A stretch of DNA of 40,527 nucleotides from JAJZOM01 sp046703545 (lineage in GTDB: Archaea > Thermoplasmatota > Thermoplasmata > Thermoplasmatales > Thermoplasmataceae), in the NCBI GenBank assembly GCA_046703545.1, contig JBJKSX010000054.1:1-40527 (forward strand), read 5' to 3'. Positions 39,831 to 40,527 of this stretch are shown piece by piece (the stretch's first letter is position 1; the number at the start of each line of letters is the position of its first letter). Below the pieces are notes generated by a model, which was not told the origin of the DNA, ran no database searches, and saw only the letters and a program-made list of their open reading frames with translations. The position numbers and the translations under genes were made by a program.

Positions 39831-40289
39831 TTAATCGTTATAGTCGTTTCTTGGAGGTCTGCTTCCCCTGTTCTGGTTGAAGTATCCTCCCTCTCTTCCT
39901 CCCCTACCACCGTAGGGTCTTCTTCTGTAGGTGTTCTCATGCTCAGCTTCGCTCATGTCGAGCTCTTCGTTGAGTTCTGAGATTTCCTCCTCAGCGACCT
40001 TGAGGGAACCGTATTTTCCAACGTTCAGCCTCATGTGGCCCCTTACGAGGGATATATATCCATTCTCGATGAAAATATTCTTTCCATCGGTGGCCTGGTC
40101 AGTCTGCTCTCCCCAAAGAGAGAGTATGATTTTTCCTGTATCGTCACCAACGTAGACCTCGGTGACGGTCTTTTCCTCACCAAATCTGGTCTGTATTTGT
40201 TTGGGCTCGCCTATGCTAACAACCTTGGCCAGGACATTTACTCTCCTGGACTCTGGTGTAAGGTCTTTTATTTTGGTAGTCTCTTCCAT
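39831..40289 (-). CDS. ssb: OB-fold single-stranded DNA-binding protein with Arg/Gly-rich tail
   Basis: This 152-residue protein has one OB-fold (about 5-100: KIKDLTPESRRVNVLAKVVS, TVTEVYVGDDTGKIILSLWG, GYISLVRGHMRLNVGKYGSL). It is followed by an acidic linker (SELNEELDMSEAE) and a flexible Arg/Gly-rich tail ending PPRNDYND. That layout matches the crenarchaeal-type SSB, which coats single-stranded DNA and uses its tail to recruit partners. The TATA-like GGTTAAATAC (minus strand, about 40339-40348) lies some 50 nt upstream, giving a leader of about 30 nt that contains an inverted repeat and a GGAAGT SD-like site. It is convergent with DNA ligase. Confidence 0.9.
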   Translation of the reverse strand: MEETTKIKDLTPESRRVNVLAKVVSIGEPKQIQTRFGEEKTVTEVYVGDDTGKIILSLWGEQTDQATDGKNIFIENGYISLVRGHMRLNVGKYGSLKVAEEEISELNEELDMSEAEHENTYRRRPYGGRGGREGGYFNQNRGSRPPRNDYND

Positions 40290-40304
40290 TCTATTACTTC
40301 CTTT

Positions 40305-40323
40305 GTCTGTATAGAAGACAGAC
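40305..40323 (-). promoter_or_regulatory. inverted repeat in the ssb 5' leader
   Basis: GTCTGT and ACAGAC flank ATAGAAG, forming a perfect 6-bp stem with a 7-base loop. It lies between the ssb TATA-like box and the SD-like site, so it could be an operator or a leader hairpin that tunes translation. Confidence 0.4.
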
Positions 40324-40381
40324 GCAGATTCTCAATATGTATTTAACCATGTCCATTTTGGGATACGCATTTCAGGTTGCA

Positions 40382-40527
40382 TCAAAGAGTCTCTACCTTT
40401 CCCATGACCCAGGGCAAAACCTCCCTGATGAATGTCGGCCCATGGTGGGCGAAGAAATCCAGTTTCCCTGGGGTCACAAAGACGTTGCCTCTTTTCACTG
40501 CGCTGAGGCTTTCCCATCCTCTTTTTG
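40382..40527 (-). CDS. 3' end of an iron-siderophore/cobalamin-type ABC substrate-binding protein (partial)
   Basis: The last 47 codons of a minus-strand gene are visible; the start lies beyond the window. The tail reads WESLSAVKRGNVFVTPGKLD, then FFAHHGPTFIREVLPWVMGK, ending in TGA. A Trp, an AVK-GNV(F/Y) strand and a closing helix with GP-FI-E-LPW are the usual C-terminus of periplasmic-binding-protein family 2 (FepB/BtuF-like) receptors that feed metal-complex transporters. In an archaeon it would be a membrane-anchored surface protein. Identification rests on a short tail, so the ligand is unknown. The ssb gene downstream has its own promoter. Confidence 0.6.
   Translation of the reverse strand, partial: KRGWESLSAVKRGNVFVTPGKLDFFAHHGPTFIREVLPWVMGKVETL

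Noticed and set aside
40332..40517. 61-codon minus-strand ORF near the window end
   Set aside because: Its Arg-, Pro- and Gly-rich reading lacks any pattern, while another frame over the same bases gives a recognisable binding-protein C-terminus.
1..40527. CRISPR arrays, rRNA genes, intact transposases or integrases
   Set aside because: I saw no regularly spaced repeats, rRNA-like sequence, DDE/TnpB-type protein or integrase. The lone Cas4-like nuclease is not enough to claim a CRISPR locus.

Overview
The window looks like chromosomal DNA of an acidophilic archaeon of the order Thermoplasmatales; the genus cannot be fixed by reading. The gene content is archaeal: a RaSEA-type archaeosine enzyme, archease, pyruvoyl-dependent arginine decarboxylase, archaeal LeuRS and ATP-dependent DNA ligase, a tetraether-lipid synthase (Tes) homologue, and a copper cluster built on TRASH domains. 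Many genes start about 22-30 nt after an A/T-rich TATA-like box, as expected for leaderless mRNAs, and the internal genes of operons have Shine-Dalgarno (SD) sequences. Base composition is near half G+C by eye, apart from one A/T-rich spacer. I see no rRNA, CRISPR array, intact insertion sequence or prophage.

Positions 1-8.2 kb hold mostly housekeeping genes: a short charged ORF, thiL, a Cas4-like PD-(D/E)XK nuclease without cysteines, the archaeosine radical-SAM enzyme, a membrane protein, an aspartate-type aminotransferase, a rhodanese, an MscS channel, a small orphan, a cyclophilin and a pirin. The pirin is divergent from an HxlR regulator, with a candidate operator between them. At 8.7-10.1 kb there are two copies of an unusual pairing: a short AbrB-type DNA-binding protein and a ~100-residue partner of unknown function. 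An AIM24-family protein, a possible 32-residue ORF, a sequon-rich exported protein and a tail-anchored protein follow.

Positions 12.5-26 kb carry tRNA-Asp, an archaeal phosphoesterase, an aldose-epimerase-like protein, a type IV pilin-like protein, a YyaL/DUF255 protein and a histidine phosphatase. They also carry a cysS-pncA-pncB run (CysRS plus NAD salvage), the copT / copM-copA copper module with a palindrome in its divergent promoter, an AlkD-like protein, an aldehyde dehydrogenase, a hemerythrin and tRNA-Gly.

Positions 26.8-40.5 kb begin with a ~550-nt structured A/T-rich spacer, then the Tes homologue, archease, pdaD-leuS, a class II aldolase/SDR fusion, a geranylgeranyl-reductase-family flavoprotein divergent from truA across a single TATA region, an MFS carrier, DNA ligase convergent with an OB-fold single-stranded DNA-binding protein, and the last codons of a metal-complex binding protein.

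The themes are tRNA modification and charging (RaSEA, TruA, archease, CysRS, LeuRS), membrane-lipid maturation (Tes, GGR), metal and redox handling (cop, hemerythrin, pirin/HxlR), and genome maintenance (ligase, SSB, AlkD-like, Cas4-like). The best candidate for something undescribed is the duplicated AbrB/partner module. The structured spacer before tes is second.
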